This document shows, one piece after another, positions 7,336 to 18,333 of a stretch of DNA of 40,170 nucleotides. The translations under genes and the position numbers were made by a program. The DNA is from an uncultured Actinomycetes bacterium (GTDB taxonomy: Bacteria > Actinomycetota > CADDZG01 > WHSQ01): assembly GCA_937863385.1 (NCBI GenBank), contig CALMBW010000005.1, positions 1-40,170 of the forward strand, written 5' to 3'. Below the pieces are notes generated by a model. That model saw only the letters and a program-made list of their open reading frames with translations. It ran no database searches and was not told the origin of the DNA. The stretch's first letter is position 1; each line of letters begins with the position of its first letter.

Positions 7336-8571
7336 CTATCTTGTCCGCAGGAAGTCCTTTCCAACTACTATCGTGAGGTCCACGATACCTTGGTCCTGGG
7401 TCGAGATCTGAACCCTTCCCACACCCAGAAGCTCTACAGCTCGCTCCACCAACGCCTTGGTTTCATCAGTGGTGTCGTAAGCGATGATCAAGGTCCGCTC
7501 GTGATCCAGGCGCCTGGCGTTGCCCGAGAGGATCACCCGGAACCCCTCCCCGACCAGGCGAGTAGCCACCTCTTGGCCGATACCGGGGACCCCGTTCCCA
7601 TTGAGGATCTGCACTCTTGCTTGGGTGAGCGGCCCGGCCCCCTCACCAACCACGTCGGTCACGAAGGTCTCTATCTCCTCTTCCTCCGCGACGTAGAGCT
7701 CGCTGCCGGGAACCTCTAGCGGGGTTACGGACAACGTTCTGAGTACAACCTCGGACCGGCCCACCGCCGCCAGCGCCTCGAAGGTGGCGGCCAGCTCGCC
7801 GGGCCCCCGATCGGACTTCCCAAGCGCTCCCCCGCCTTCGACGATCGCTCGCGCTAAGGAACCTGGGTCGTCTTCGAAAGCATCGAGCAGCGCCGACCAG
7901 AAAGCGATATGGCGAGCCCCCAAAGAGATGTCATCTCCATCAGACCCAAGCGTGTAGAGCAACCTGGCGAGGAACGTCGCGGGCAGGCTCTGGCTGCCTC
8001 TGCTAAAGATGATCCGTTCGCGCGACTCACCAGCCGGAACCCTGACCTCATCGGGAACATCGACGGTGAGAGGCTCGACCTGTGCCAGAAGAGCACGGGC
8101 ATCCGAGGCCGACAGCTCCACGTAGTGATCGATCCCTATCCCCAGAAGGTTCTCGAGTGTCACTAAGGCCAGAGCAACCCCTCCTGATCCGTAGGCACCC
8201 GCGACCCCTTGGAGTCCGCGCCCGGGAACCTCTGCAGCGGTGCGAGCCGGCAGGTATCCGATTGCCGCATCTCCGTCAGCCCCCTCAACCAATAGGTTCA
8301 CCCACACCAGGGCATCGCGGCCCCGGCGCAACTCCGTGCCGAAGATGGCCGTGGTGACGGCTCTCGGCGCCGCGGGAGAGGGGCTTGCCGATGGAGTTGG
8401 GTCCGGCCGGGTGACCTCCCTAGCCGCAAAGAGCACTGCCGTGCTGCCTGCTGCGGTGATCAGGACGGTAACGACGGTTCCCCACGCGGTCCGGCTTCGG
8501 CGAGCTCGCCGGCGCCGTTCCTGCAAGGCGGCTCTGCGGGGGCCGACCTTCTTGTCGGGACCGTCGCTCAA
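7336..8571 (-). CDS. LCP-like protein with C-terminal LytR_C domain
   Basis: This membrane-anchored protein has 411 residues. A short basic cytoplasmic tail precedes one transmembrane segment (about 29-50) and a Pro/Ser linker. Residues about 70-220 resemble the LytR-CpsA-Psr fold, which attaches anionic polymers to peptidoglycan; IDHYVELSASDARALLAQV matches the conserved core. However, the arginine-aspartate signature that normally follows the early strand (LPRD type) appears here as LPART, so catalysis is doubtful. Residues about 316-408 are a clear LytR_C domain (VQILNGNGVPGIGQEVATRL). The start is TTG at 8569-8571, overlapping the nadD TGA by 4 nt. The gene sits between nadD and rsfS, as LCP or LytR_C genes often do in actinobacteria. 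A non-enzymatic wall-binding role is possible. Confidence 0.85.
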   Translation of the reverse strand: MSDGPDKKVGPRRAALQERRRRARRSRTAWGTVVTVLITAAGSTAVLFAAREVTRPDPTPSASPSPAAPRAVTTAIFGTELRRGRDALVWVNLLVEGADGDAAIGYLPARTAAEVPGRGLQGVAGAYGSGGVALALVTLENLLGIGIDHYVELSASDARALLAQVEPLTVDVPDEVRVPAGESRERIIFSRGSQSLPATFLARLLYTLGSDGDDISLGARHIAFWSALLDAFEDDPGSLARAIVEGGGALGKSDRGPGELAATFEALAAVGRSEVVLRTLSVTPLEVPGSELYVAEEEEIETFVTDVVGEGAGPLTQARVQILNGNGVPGIGQEVATRLVGEGFRVILSGNARRLDHERTLIIAYDTTDETKALVERAVELLGVGRVQISTQDQGIVDLTIVVGKDFLRTR

Positions 8572-9170
8572 GCTGCACCATCTCGGTAGAGGCCGCTATC
8601 CCCGATGTGCTTGAGAACGCGGGCGGGAACCATGTAGTTGGCAGGTTCGTCGGCCCTGATACGCGCTCTAACGATGGTCGAGGAGACCCCGATCGGAACC
8701 ATCTCCAAGGGGTGGATCTTCGGCCAGCCGGGCCCGCCAACCACTGTCACCTCTACCCCTGGCCTAGCCGCAAGGATCACTTCTGTCAGTTCGGCAAGAT
8801 CTTCGAACCGATACCAACTCGGCAACAGCGCCAGCGCATCCGCCCCAGTGATGAAGAACAGTTCTGCATCGGGGTGACTTCGGCGCAACAGCTCCAAGGT
8901 TTCGATCGTGTAGGTGGGCCCCTTTCGATCGATCTCCATACGTGAGACCGCGAACCTAGGATCGGCCTCGATGGCCAACTCCACCATCAAGAAGCGGTCT
9001 TCGGGGTCCGCATGCTCGCGCTTCTGCCAGGGATCACCGGCGGGAACGAACAGCACCTGATCGAGCTTGAACTGGGAGCAGGCCTCGGAGGCCGCGATCA
9101 GATGCCCGATGTGGATGGGGTCGAACGTGCCCCCCATGACGCCCAGCCGGCCGATACGTTTCATGCCCAC
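8568..9170 (-). CDS. nadD: Nicotinate-nucleotide adenylyltransferase
   Basis: NadD transfers AMP from ATP to nicotinate mononucleotide, giving deamido-NAD in NAD synthesis. The 200-residue protein has the nucleotidyltransferase signature GGTFDPIHIGH at 13-23 and the C-terminal VSSTIVRARI corresponding to the ISSTxIR motif. The internal FFITGADAL and SWYRFEDL are also typical of the family. The start is GTG at 9168-9170 or ATG two codons later; neither has a strong ribosome site. The stop overlaps the TTG of the LCP-like gene (TTGA), so those two are coupled. It is separated from proA by 237 bp with a GC-rich hairpin, so it probably begins its own transcript. Confidence 0.97.
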   Translation of the reverse strand: MGMKRIGRLGVMGGTFDPIHIGHLIAASEACSQFKLDQVLFVPAGDPWQKREHADPEDRFLMVELAIEADPRFAVSRMEIDRKGPTYTIETLELLRRSHPDAELFFITGADALALLPSWYRFEDLAELTEVILAARPGVEVTVVGGPGWPKIHPLEMVPIGVSSTIVRARIRADEPANYMVPARVLKHIGDSGLYRDGAA

Positions 9171-9252
9171 TAGTCAAACCGATATCCGGGAGCAGGCGGC
9201 GGAACCATCTGCGGCCGGCGATTCAGCATCGGTCACGCATGGGGTGACGGTA

Positions 9253-9281
9253 ACGGGAGGCCCCCGGGAAGGGCCCCCCGT
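9253..9281. terminator. GC-rich hairpin between proA and nadD
   Basis: An inverted repeat with about 11 bp per arm and one A-C mismatch (ACGGGAGGCCC and GGGCCCCCCGT) closes a seven-base loop. It lies about 130 nt past the proA stop and 80 nt before the nadD start on the minus strand. No U-tract follows, so factor-independent activity is uncertain. Confidence 0.5.
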
Positions 9282-9407
9282 CCATGGGCTGGTGTCGGGG
9301 GAGATGACCTGCCGGCCCACTCCGTCTGCCGATCTTGACTCGGCTCTGCCAGGCTAGGGCCGGGATGTGAACCCCTTATGGAATGGCCCTGACCCGGCGG
9401 TGAAGGT

Positions 9408-10657
9408 TCAGGTGCGGATATGGCCCTGACCCCAGACCACGTACTTCGATGACGTGAGCTCGCGAAGGCCCATCGGGCCCCGAGCGTGGAGTTTCTGGGT
9501 TGAGATGCCGATCTCGGCCCCATAACCGAACTCACCGCCGTCAGAGAACCTTGTGGAGGCGTTGACGAAGACCGAGCCCGAATCGACCTCCCACGTGAAC
9601 CTCCGTGCGGCAGAAAGGTCCTCGGTAACGATCGCTTCTGCGTTCGAGGTTCCGAAGATGTTGATGTGCTCGATCGCTTCGTCCAGATCGGACACCACGC
9701 GCACAGCCAGAACCAGATCCAGATATTCGGCCGACCAATCGTCCTTTGAAGCAGCGATCGCATCGGGCCAGATCCTCCGTACCTCATCATCTCCCCGGAT
9801 CTCTACACCCTTTGCCGACAGAGCTTCCAGCGCGGACGGAAGCCAGGTGCCTGCCAGCTTCGAGTGGACCAGCAGAGTCTCGGCCGCATTGCAGACGCTT
9901 GGACGTTGGGTCTTGGCGTTCAAGATGATGTTCGTCGCCATCTCTGGATCGGCTGCGGCGTCAACGTACACGTGACAGTTCCCGTCACCATCGATGATGG
10001 CTGGAACGGTGGCGTGACGTTCGATCGTCTCGATCAGCGACTTCCCACCCCGTGGCACCAAGAGATCGACGTAATCCTTAGCCTGCATCAGCTCTAGTGC
10101 GGCTTCCCGAGAGGTGTCCCCCACAAGCTGGATCGCGTCGGCGACGACGCCTTCTGTTTGGACGGCACGACGAATAACGTCAACGATCGCCGTGTTGGAG
10201 TGCGTGGCTATCGACGACCCCCTCAAGATGCAAGCGTTACCCGACTTCAAGCAGAGACCCGATACGTCCGCGGTGACGTTAGGGCGTGCCTCGTAGATCA
10301 CCGCCACCACTCCCAGTGGAACCCTGACCTTCTCGATCAGAAGTCCGTTGGGGCGACGCCAACCCCGTTCGATCTCCCCCACCGGGTCTTCTTGCGCCGC
10401 TACCGATCGAAGACCTTCTGCCATCGAGGCCAGGCGGCCCTCCGTAAGGGTCAATCGGTCCACGATCGTAGATGAAGTGCCTGCGCCCTTAGCTGCCGTA
10501 ACGTCATCTGCGTTTGCCGCTATGAGCGGTTCGGCCTCGGCAAGGAGTGCTTCTGCCATCGCCAGCAGGGCCGCGTTCCTCGCCGAAGCGGGCAACTTCG
10601 CCACTTCACGCGACGCAGTTTTGGCGTTGCGGCAGATCTCGGCAACCGTGGATGACA

Positions 10658-10658
<1 letters not shown>
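9408..10658 (-). CDS. proA: Gamma-glutamyl phosphate reductase
   Basis: ProA reduces gamma-glutamyl phosphate with NADPH to glutamate semialdehyde, the second step of proline synthesis. The 416-residue length is normal. The catalytic cysteine is Cys256 within QRPSVCNAAETLLVH. The family segments PLGVVAVIYEARPNVTADVSGLCLKSGNACILRG and VPRGGKSLI are present. The ATG at 10656-10658 shares one base with the proB stop (TGATG), and GGAGG is 4-5 nt upstream, so translation is coupled to proB. A 13-bp direct repeat brackets the 3' end of the gene. Confidence 0.98.
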
Positions 10659-13085
<2,427 letters not shown>

Positions 13086-13089
13086 TCAA

Positions 13090-13122
13090 AGATAAAGGGG
13101 GCCGCAGGGGCCCCCTTTATCT
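13090..13122 (-). terminator. Perfect 14-bp hairpin between rpmA and obgE
   Basis: A 14-bp perfect inverted repeat with a five-base loop lies 17 nt past the rpmA stop and 8 nt before the obgE GTG. On the minus strand the descending arm ends in UUUAUCUUU, so it could act as an intrinsic terminator or attenuator that lets part of the transcription read into obgE. It also fills the place where an obgE ribosome site would be. Confidence 0.7.
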
Positions 13123-13138
13123 ACTCTCGATATCGGAA

Positions 13139-13393
13139 CTAGCTCGAAGGATCGACGCTCACCACATTGCGTCCACGAAGGCGATGGAAGCGGATCGTGC
13201 CGTCGCTGAGGGCGAACAGCGTGTCATCGCCACCTCGGCCGACGTTCAATCCCGGGTGGTAGCGGGTTCCGCGCTGACGGACGATGATCTGTCCGGTGCG
13301 GATCTCCTGACCACCGAACATCTTCACGCCGAGTCGCTTGGCCTCGGAGTCGCGGCCGTTACGAGTAGATGAAGCACCCTTTTTATGAGCCAT
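13139..13393 (-). CDS. rpmA: 50S ribosomal protein L27
   Basis: L27 reaches the peptidyl-transferase centre with its N-terminal tail. The 84-residue protein starts [16 protein letters not shown] and contains the family core [28 protein letters not shown]. The ATG at 13391-13393 overlaps the rplU stop by 11 nt. The tail begins directly with AHKKG, without the cleavable extension found in Firmicutes, and no Prp protease gene is present between rplU and rpmA. Confidence 0.99.
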   Translation of the reverse strand: MAHKKGASSTRNGRDSEAKRLGVKMFGGQEIRTGQIIVRQRGTRYHPGLNVGRGGDDTLFALSDGTIRFHRLRGRNVVSVDPSS

Positions 13394-13733
13394 CGGTCGC
13401 CTCCTCCTTGTCCTTGCGCGAGCCGCCAGAGAGCTTGATGCCTGAGATCTCGATCTTGGAGTACTTCTGACGGTGACCCGTCGTGCGACGGTAGCCCGTC
13501 TTGTTCTTGTACTTGAAGACCTTGACCTTCGGGCCCTTGGTTTGCTCAACGACCTTCGCGGTGACGGTCGCCTTACCCAGCTCGGAAGAGCCCGAGCGGA
13601 CCTTGCCCTTGTCGTCGACGATCAGCAGCGGCGTGTACTCCACGGTGTCGCCATCGCCGACCAGTTCGACCTCTATGATGTCGCCCTTGGCGACTTTGTG
13701 TTGCTTTCCGCCCGCGCGGATGACTGCGTACAT
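13383..13733 (-). CDS. rplU: 50S ribosomal protein L21
   Basis: L21 is a 23S rRNA-binding protein of the large subunit. The start at 13731-13733 ([18 protein letters not shown]) is fixed by the universal N-terminus and by AAGGGG about 8 nt upstream; the longer open frame is not coding. The protein has 116 residues, with [21 protein letters not shown] near the C-terminus followed by a short charged extension. It heads the rplU-rpmA-(hairpin)-obgE-proB-proA transcript. A 99-bp gap to the divergent SDR gene should hold its promoter. Confidence 0.98.
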   Translation of the reverse strand: MYAVIRAGGKQHKVAKGDIIEVELVGDGDTVEYTPLLIVDDKGKVRSGSSELGKATVTAKVVEQTKGPKVKVFKYKNKTGYRRTTGHRQKYSKIEISGIKLSGGSRKDKEEATDGS

Positions 13734-13832
13734 AGAAACCCCTTGGGAAAAGTGTCTGCCCGCAACTGAAGCGGGCCGAAAGATGATAGCACCTGGGCCC
13801 CGAAGCCCAAAGACTGCTATGGGAGGCCATCC

Positions 13833-14819
13833 TTGCAAGTGTTCCTGACCGGTGCCACCGGCTTCATCGGCGGTGTGGTCGCGGCCAAGCTGGTCGAGCG
13901 TGGCGACAACGTCAAGGCTTTGGTGCGCAGCCCCGAGAAGGCCGGAGCCTTGGCAGAGCTCGGCTGTGACCTCATCCAGGGCAGTCTCTCGGACGAGCAC
14001 GTGATCCAGGCCGCGATGGTGGGGTGTGACGCCGTGATCCACGGTGCTGCCGTCTATTCGGTGGGTATCGCCGAGAAGGATCGCGGCGCCATGTTCGACG
14101 CCAACGTGAGGGGCACCGAACGGGTCCTGCGAGCAGTTCTTCGCACCGAGGTTCCTAGGGTCGTCTACGTGTCCACCGTCAACGCCTTCGGGGACACCGG
14201 GGGCGTTGTGGTCGATGAGGGCTATGAGCACACCGAGCGCTACGTCTCGTACTACGACGAGACCAAACACAAAGCCCACAGGATCGCCAAGATCCTCGTC
14301 TCAGAGCACGGTCTTCCCGGGGTCATCGTGCAACCGGGTTTGGTCTACGGCCCCAACGACACCTCAGAGATGGGCAACCTCATGCGGATGTACATCCGCA
14401 AGCGCATGCCGGTCAAGATCCTGCCGACGACGGGAGTAACCGCCTGCTACGTCGATGACGTTGCCGACGGGATCGTCTTGGCGCTCGACAAGGGACGTAT
14501 CGGTGAGTCGTACGTGCTGGGCGGAGAGGTGACACGAAGCGGCGAGATCTTCGACACCTTGGCCTCACTCATGGGGCGCAAACCACAACGGTTCACATTG
14601 CCCGTCGGGATGATGAAGGCATCGGCCCCAGTCGCCCGCTTCATCAATCCCGTGCTGGGTTTTCCCCCTAACATGCGCGAGATGATCTCGGCCGGTCACA
14701 ACGTCACCTACTGGGCCAGCTGTGACAAAGCTCGCAAGGAACTCGGTTATAGCCCCCGCTCATTGGAACAAGGACTGAAGGACATGCTCACCGCCGAAGG
14801 TCTAGTCCCGTCCTCCTAG
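13833..14819 (+). CDS. NAD(P)-dependent epimerase/dehydratase-type SDR
   Basis: This extended short-chain dehydrogenase/reductase has 328 residues. The N-terminal nucleotide site is GATGFIG at 7-13. Active-site candidates are Ser114 in VYVSTVNAFG and Tyr141-x3-Lys145 in YYDETK. The sequence has the pattern of dihydroflavonol-4-reductase-like and hopanoid-associated sugar epimerases (QPGLVYGPND, YVDDVADGI). The start is TTG at 13833 with GGGAGG about 7 nt upstream. It is divergent from rplU and convergent with pepF, 8 bp from its stop. The substrate cannot be named from sequence. Confidence 0.92.
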   Translation: MQVFLTGATGFIGGVVAAKLVERGDNVKALVRSPEKAGALAELGCDLIQGSLSDEHVIQAAMVGCDAVIHGAAVYSVGIAEKDRGAMFDANVRGTERVLRAVLRTEVPRVVYVSTVNAFGDTGGVVVDEGYEHTERYVSYYDETKHKAHRIAKILVSEHGLPGVIVQPGLVYGPNDTSEMGNLMRMYIRKRMPVKILPTTGVTACYVDDVADGIVLALDKGRIGESYVLGGEVTRSGEIFDTLASLMGRKPQRFTLPVGMMKASAPVARFINPVLGFPPNMREMISAGHNVTYWASCDKARKELGYSPRSLEQGLKDMLTAEGLVPSS

Positions 14820-14827
14820 CTTCGGCC

Positions 14828-16621
14828 TCAGCTAAGGATGCCTGCTTCGCGGGCGGCAGCTTCGGTGTCGTCTAGTTGACGTTCGATGATGCTCAGCCCG
14901 CCGTTCCAGAACCCGGGATCGGTCAGATCGCACTCGACGATCTTGCCGAGTTGCTCGGGCGACATCGATCCACCGGCGGACAACATCTCGATGTACTTGG
15001 GTACGAAGGCAGGGCCGACCTCTAGATAGCGCTGGTAGACCGATAGGGCAAGCAACTCACCGTATGCATACGCATAGACGTAGCCGGGCGATCCGATGAA
15101 GTGCGGGATGTAGGACCACCAGCTCCGGTAGTTCTCGGTGACCTCGACCGAGTCCCCCAACATCGGCATCTGTGTCTCAGCCCAGAGCTCGCTGATCCGC
15201 TCGGTCGAAAGTTCGCCTTCGGTACGACGAGCGTTATGGACGGCGTCCTCGAAACGGTTCATCGCTATCTGACGGAACACCGTCGCGATCGAGCGCTCCA
15301 TCGAGGCGCACAACAACGAGAACCGGCTCATCGGATCGGTTGCTTGCTCGAGCATCCTGCCGACGGTCACGGTTTCTCCGAAGACAGAGGCGGTCTCGGC
15401 AACGGTCAGGGGCGTCATGTGGTGATAGATGCCCTGGGGTCTGGACAGCGCTGCATGGACACCATGGCCCAGCTCGTGAGCCATGGTCGCTACATCCCGG
15501 CGCTTGTGGGTGTAATTCAAGAAGACGTAGGGGTGAAGTCCCGGGGTAGCGTAGCTGCAGAAGGCGCCGAGCCGCTTGCCCGGTCGCACGGGGGCATCTA
15601 TCCAGCGATCATCGAAGAACTGCTTGGCCAAGCGCGCGATGTCGGGCGAGAAAGATGCGTAGCTGCTCAGGACCATCTCGACGGCATCGTCCCATCCGAT
15701 CGTCTCATCGTCGTCGATGAGGCTCGCGATGCGGTCATAGTCCGCGATCTTCTCTAGGCCCCACACCTTGGCCTTCAGGCCGTACCAACGGTTGGGGATG
15801 TCGTAGCGCGCGATCACAGCATCAACCAGAGCTTGCACCGACTCGTCGCTGGCTTCGTTGCTGAGGTTGCGAGAACGGATCCAGTTCGGGTAGCCGCGCA
15901 AGCGGTCGTCGGTAGCCTTATCGGCCAAGATCGTGTTGAACAGAAACGATCGCGTCTTGAGACCCGGTTTCAGAGCATCCGTGATCGCTTGCGCGGTTTG
16001 TTTGCGGATCTCGCGATCGGGAGACGACATAAGGCTCATCGCTTCCTCGAAGGTCTTTGGCTGCTCATCGATCTCGACCTCGAGAGCAGAGATCAGATCG
16101 TCGAACAGCCGTTGCCATGCGCTGCGGCCCGTGACCTTCTTCTCAGCCAGGATCTTCTCTTCAGGTTCGCTCAGGAGGTGATCCTTGTAACGCCTCTCCA
16201 TGCGCAGGTAGTGGCGGCAGCTGTCCAGCGCCGGATCGGCCAACAACTCTTCGACCTTCGCGTCATCAAGAGCTGCCCATTCGAGCTCGAAGAAGATCAG
16301 TTTGGTCGACGTTGCCGTGGCCCGTTCTTGCACCTTTTGGACCAAAGCCCCGTGTTCGGGCGCGTTAGAGTCGGCGGCGTAGAGCAGACCCGCGTAGGTA
16401 CCGGCGCGGGTGATCAGATCCCTCACGGTAGCCAGATCGTCCATCACCACAGCCAGCGTCGTGGCATCGAAGCCGGCGAGCTTCCCCCGCTGGTCGGCCA
16501 GCTTGTCGGCCAGCTGGTCGGCTTCATCGAGAAGATCGTCGACGCCTCGAGGACCCTTGCCATCGACGAGCGGCTCGAGATCCCAGGTGACCTGTTCGAC
16601 GTCCGTGGCGGCTGAACCCAT
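14828..16621 (-). CDS. pepF: Oligoendopeptidase F (M3 family)
   Basis: This cytoplasmic zinc peptidase trims short peptides. The 597-residue length matches the family. The zinc motif is HELGH at 382-386 within TMAHELGHGVHAALSRPQG, and Glu409 in the following VAETASVFGE segment is the probable third ligand. The N-terminal WDLEPLVDG is typical of oligoendopeptidase F. The C-terminus contains the usual YAYGELLALSVYQRY. It starts with ATG at 16619-16621 with a weak AGGGA site and is divergent from the phoD-like gene across 121 bp. It is part of the block that separates rplU from the RNase E/G gene. Confidence 0.96.
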   Translation of the reverse strand: MGSAATDVEQVTWDLEPLVDGKGPRGVDDLLDEADQLADKLADQRGKLAGFDATTLAVVMDDLATVRDLITRAGTYAGLLYAADSNAPEHGALVQKVQERATATSTKLIFFELEWAALDDAKVEELLADPALDSCRHYLRMERRYKDHLLSEPEEKILAEKKVTGRSAWQRLFDDLISALEVEIDEQPKTFEEAMSLMSSPDREIRKQTAQAITDALKPGLKTRSFLFNTILADKATDDRLRGYPNWIRSRNLSNEASDESVQALVDAVIARYDIPNRWYGLKAKVWGLEKIADYDRIASLIDDDETIGWDDAVEMVLSSYASFSPDIARLAKQFFDDRWIDAPVRPGKRLGAFCSYATPGLHPYVFLNYTHKRRDVATMAHELGHGVHAALSRPQGIYHHMTPLTVAETASVFGETVTVGRMLEQATDPMSRFSLLCASMERSIATVFRQIAMNRFEDAVHNARRTEGELSTERISELWAETQMPMLGDSVEVTENYRSWWSYIPHFIGSPGYVYAYAYGELLALSVYQRYLEVGPAFVPKYIEMLSAGGSMSPEQLGKIVECDLTDPGFWNGGLSIIERQLDDTEAAAREAGILS

Positions 16622-16742
16622 CTGATATCTGTCCCTTTCGATAAGCTTTATCCGCAGGGAACACTATGCTGCGACCGGCGACGTAACCGCACGGTCGCCT
16701 CAAGTTCCCCCTACGTTCACGCACCCTAGCTAGACAAAGAGG

Positions 16743-18329
16743 ATGAACAGAAGAAGCTTCCTGCGTACCAGCGCCGCCGCTAGCTCTGGATTGTTTCTCG
16801 CTTCTCATCTGCCCGAGATCCTTTACGCCTCGGCATCGGCGTTGGAAGACTCCCCGTTCCGCCATGGCGTCGCGTCCGGCGATCCCTTCCCAACCCGGGG
16901 AATCATCTGGACGAGAGTGACGCCGTCGGATGACGCCGAGCCGGGATCGGGGAAAGGCAAGCCGGTAGATGTCATCTGGGAGGTAGCGCGCGACCCAGGG
17001 TTCAAGCAGATCGAGGCCGCTGGACGAGTCACGGTCGATAAGCGCACCGACCACACCCTCAAGATCGACGTTTCCAAGCTCGCGCCTGCCACGGACTACC
17101 TGTTCCGCTTCCGGTCGAAGGGGAAGACGTCGAGGGTCGGGCGGCTCCGCACGGCCCCGGATCCCGTTGCGGACAACGATTCGCTGCGCTTCGGGGTCGT
17201 CTCGTGCAGCAACTATGAGGGCGGCTACTTCACCGGCTACCGCCACCTGGCACAGCGCAGCGACCTCGACCTCGTTCTGCACCTTGGCGACTACATCTAC
17301 GAGTACGGGTCCGGCGACTACGGGCCGGGAGCAGATATCGGACGAACGCATGCCCCGAACCACGAGATCGTCTCGCTCAGCGACTACCGGACCCGCTACG
17401 GGCAATACCATCAAGATCTCGACCTCCAAGACCTTCACTCGGCAGCACCATTCATCACCATCTGGGATGACCACGAGGTTACGAACGACTCGTACGCCGA
17501 GGGGGCCGAGAACCACCAAGAAGACGAGGGCGATTACATCGCCCGGCGCAACGATGCCTACCGCGCTTACTTCGAATGGATGCCCGTTCGCCAGAAGCGT
17601 GATCCTCGCCGGCTCTATCGGGGGTTCAGGTTCGGCGAGCTCGTCGATCTCACGATGCTGGACCTCCGTCAGTACCGCACGATCCAGCCTTCCAACCAGG
17701 CAGACCCGGCTAAAGACGATCCCAGCACGACGATCACAGGCGATCCGCAGATGCAGTGGTTCAAGAAGAGGCTGGGCCGGGAGCGGGCGCAGTGGAAGAT
17801 CGTCGGCAACCAGGTGATGTTCGTGCCGTGGGATACCGCCCCAGACGTTCCCTACAACGTAGATGCGTGGGATGGCTACCGCGCCGACCGGCAGGAGCTC
17901 ATCGATCACATGTCGGCTGGCGAGATCAACAACATCACCTTTCTGACAGGCGACATCCACACGTCGTGGGCAGCCGAGGTTCCGCTCGAGAAAGAGACCT
18001 ACGGGACGATCACCGGCTCGGCGTGCACGGAGTTCGTTTGCCCATCGATAACCTCTGACAATCTCGACGACATCAGCGGGGGGCCGTATAGAAGCTCCAT
18101 CCCTGTGGAAGAGTCCATCAAGGCCGATAACCGGTGGGTCAAACATGTCGAACTCGACTCACACGGTTACTCGGTCGTAGACGTCAACCGGGAACGACTC
18201 CAGATGGACTTCTACTACATCTCCGACCGCACCGACCCCGAAGCAACCCAGGCTTTCGCCAGCGCGTGGGCAACGACAGATGGCACCAACGAGGTCACCG
18301 AGTCTTCGGAGCCGATCCCCGAGCGCTGA
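16743..18329 (+). CDS. PhoD-like alkaline phosphatase, Tat-exported
   Basis: This extracellular metallophosphatase has 528 residues. A twin-arginine signal NRRSFLRTSAA begins at residue 2, and the hydrophobic stretch ends near 34. A beta-rich N-terminal domain opens with HGVASGDP at 41-48. The metal-binding phosphoesterase motifs follow: GVVSCSNYEGG at 151-161, LHLGDYIYEYG at 179-189, WDDHEVTNDSY at 241-251 and TGDIHTSW near 401. PhoD enzymes release phosphate from diesters and monoesters, including wall teichoic acids. ATG follows AGAGG directly, so the ribosome site is poor; the Tat motif fixes the start. The gene is convergent with the RNase E/G gene (4-bp gap). No Pho box was identified. 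Confidence 0.94.
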   Translation: MNRRSFLRTSAAASSGLFLASHLPEILYASASALEDSPFRHGVASGDPFPTRGIIWTRVTPSDDAEPGSGKGKPVDVIWEVARDPGFKQIEAAGRVTVDKRTDHTLKIDVSKLAPATDYLFRFRSKGKTSRVGRLRTAPDPVADNDSLRFGVVSCSNYEGGYFTGYRHLAQRSDLDLVLHLGDYIYEYGSGDYGPGADIGRTHAPNHEIVSLSDYRTRYGQYHQDLDLQDLHSAAPFITIWDDHEVTNDSYAEGAENHQEDEGDYIARRNDAYRAYFEWMPVRQKRDPRRLYRGFRFGELVDLTMLDLRQYRTIQPSNQADPAKDDPSTTITGDPQMQWFKKRLGRERAQWKIVGNQVMFVPWDTAPDVPYNVDAWDGYRADRQELIDHMSAGEINNITFLTGDIHTSWAAEVPLEKETYGTITGSACTEFVCPSITSDNLDDISGGPYRSSIPVEESIKADNRWVKHVELDSHGYSVVDVNRERLQMDFYYISDRTDPEATQAFASAWATTDGTNEVTESSEPIPER

Positions 18330-18333
18330 TCGT

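Noticed and set aside
13734-14279. Long N-terminal extension of L21 opposite the SDR gene
   Set aside because: L21 has a universal start at 13733 with a ribosome site; the extension is antisense to a real gene.
16524-18146. 540-residue minus-strand frame opposite the phoD-like gene
   Set aside because: It is an antisense shadow typical of high-GC coding DNA. The plus strand has the Tat signal and metal motifs, and the frame also runs into the pepF start.
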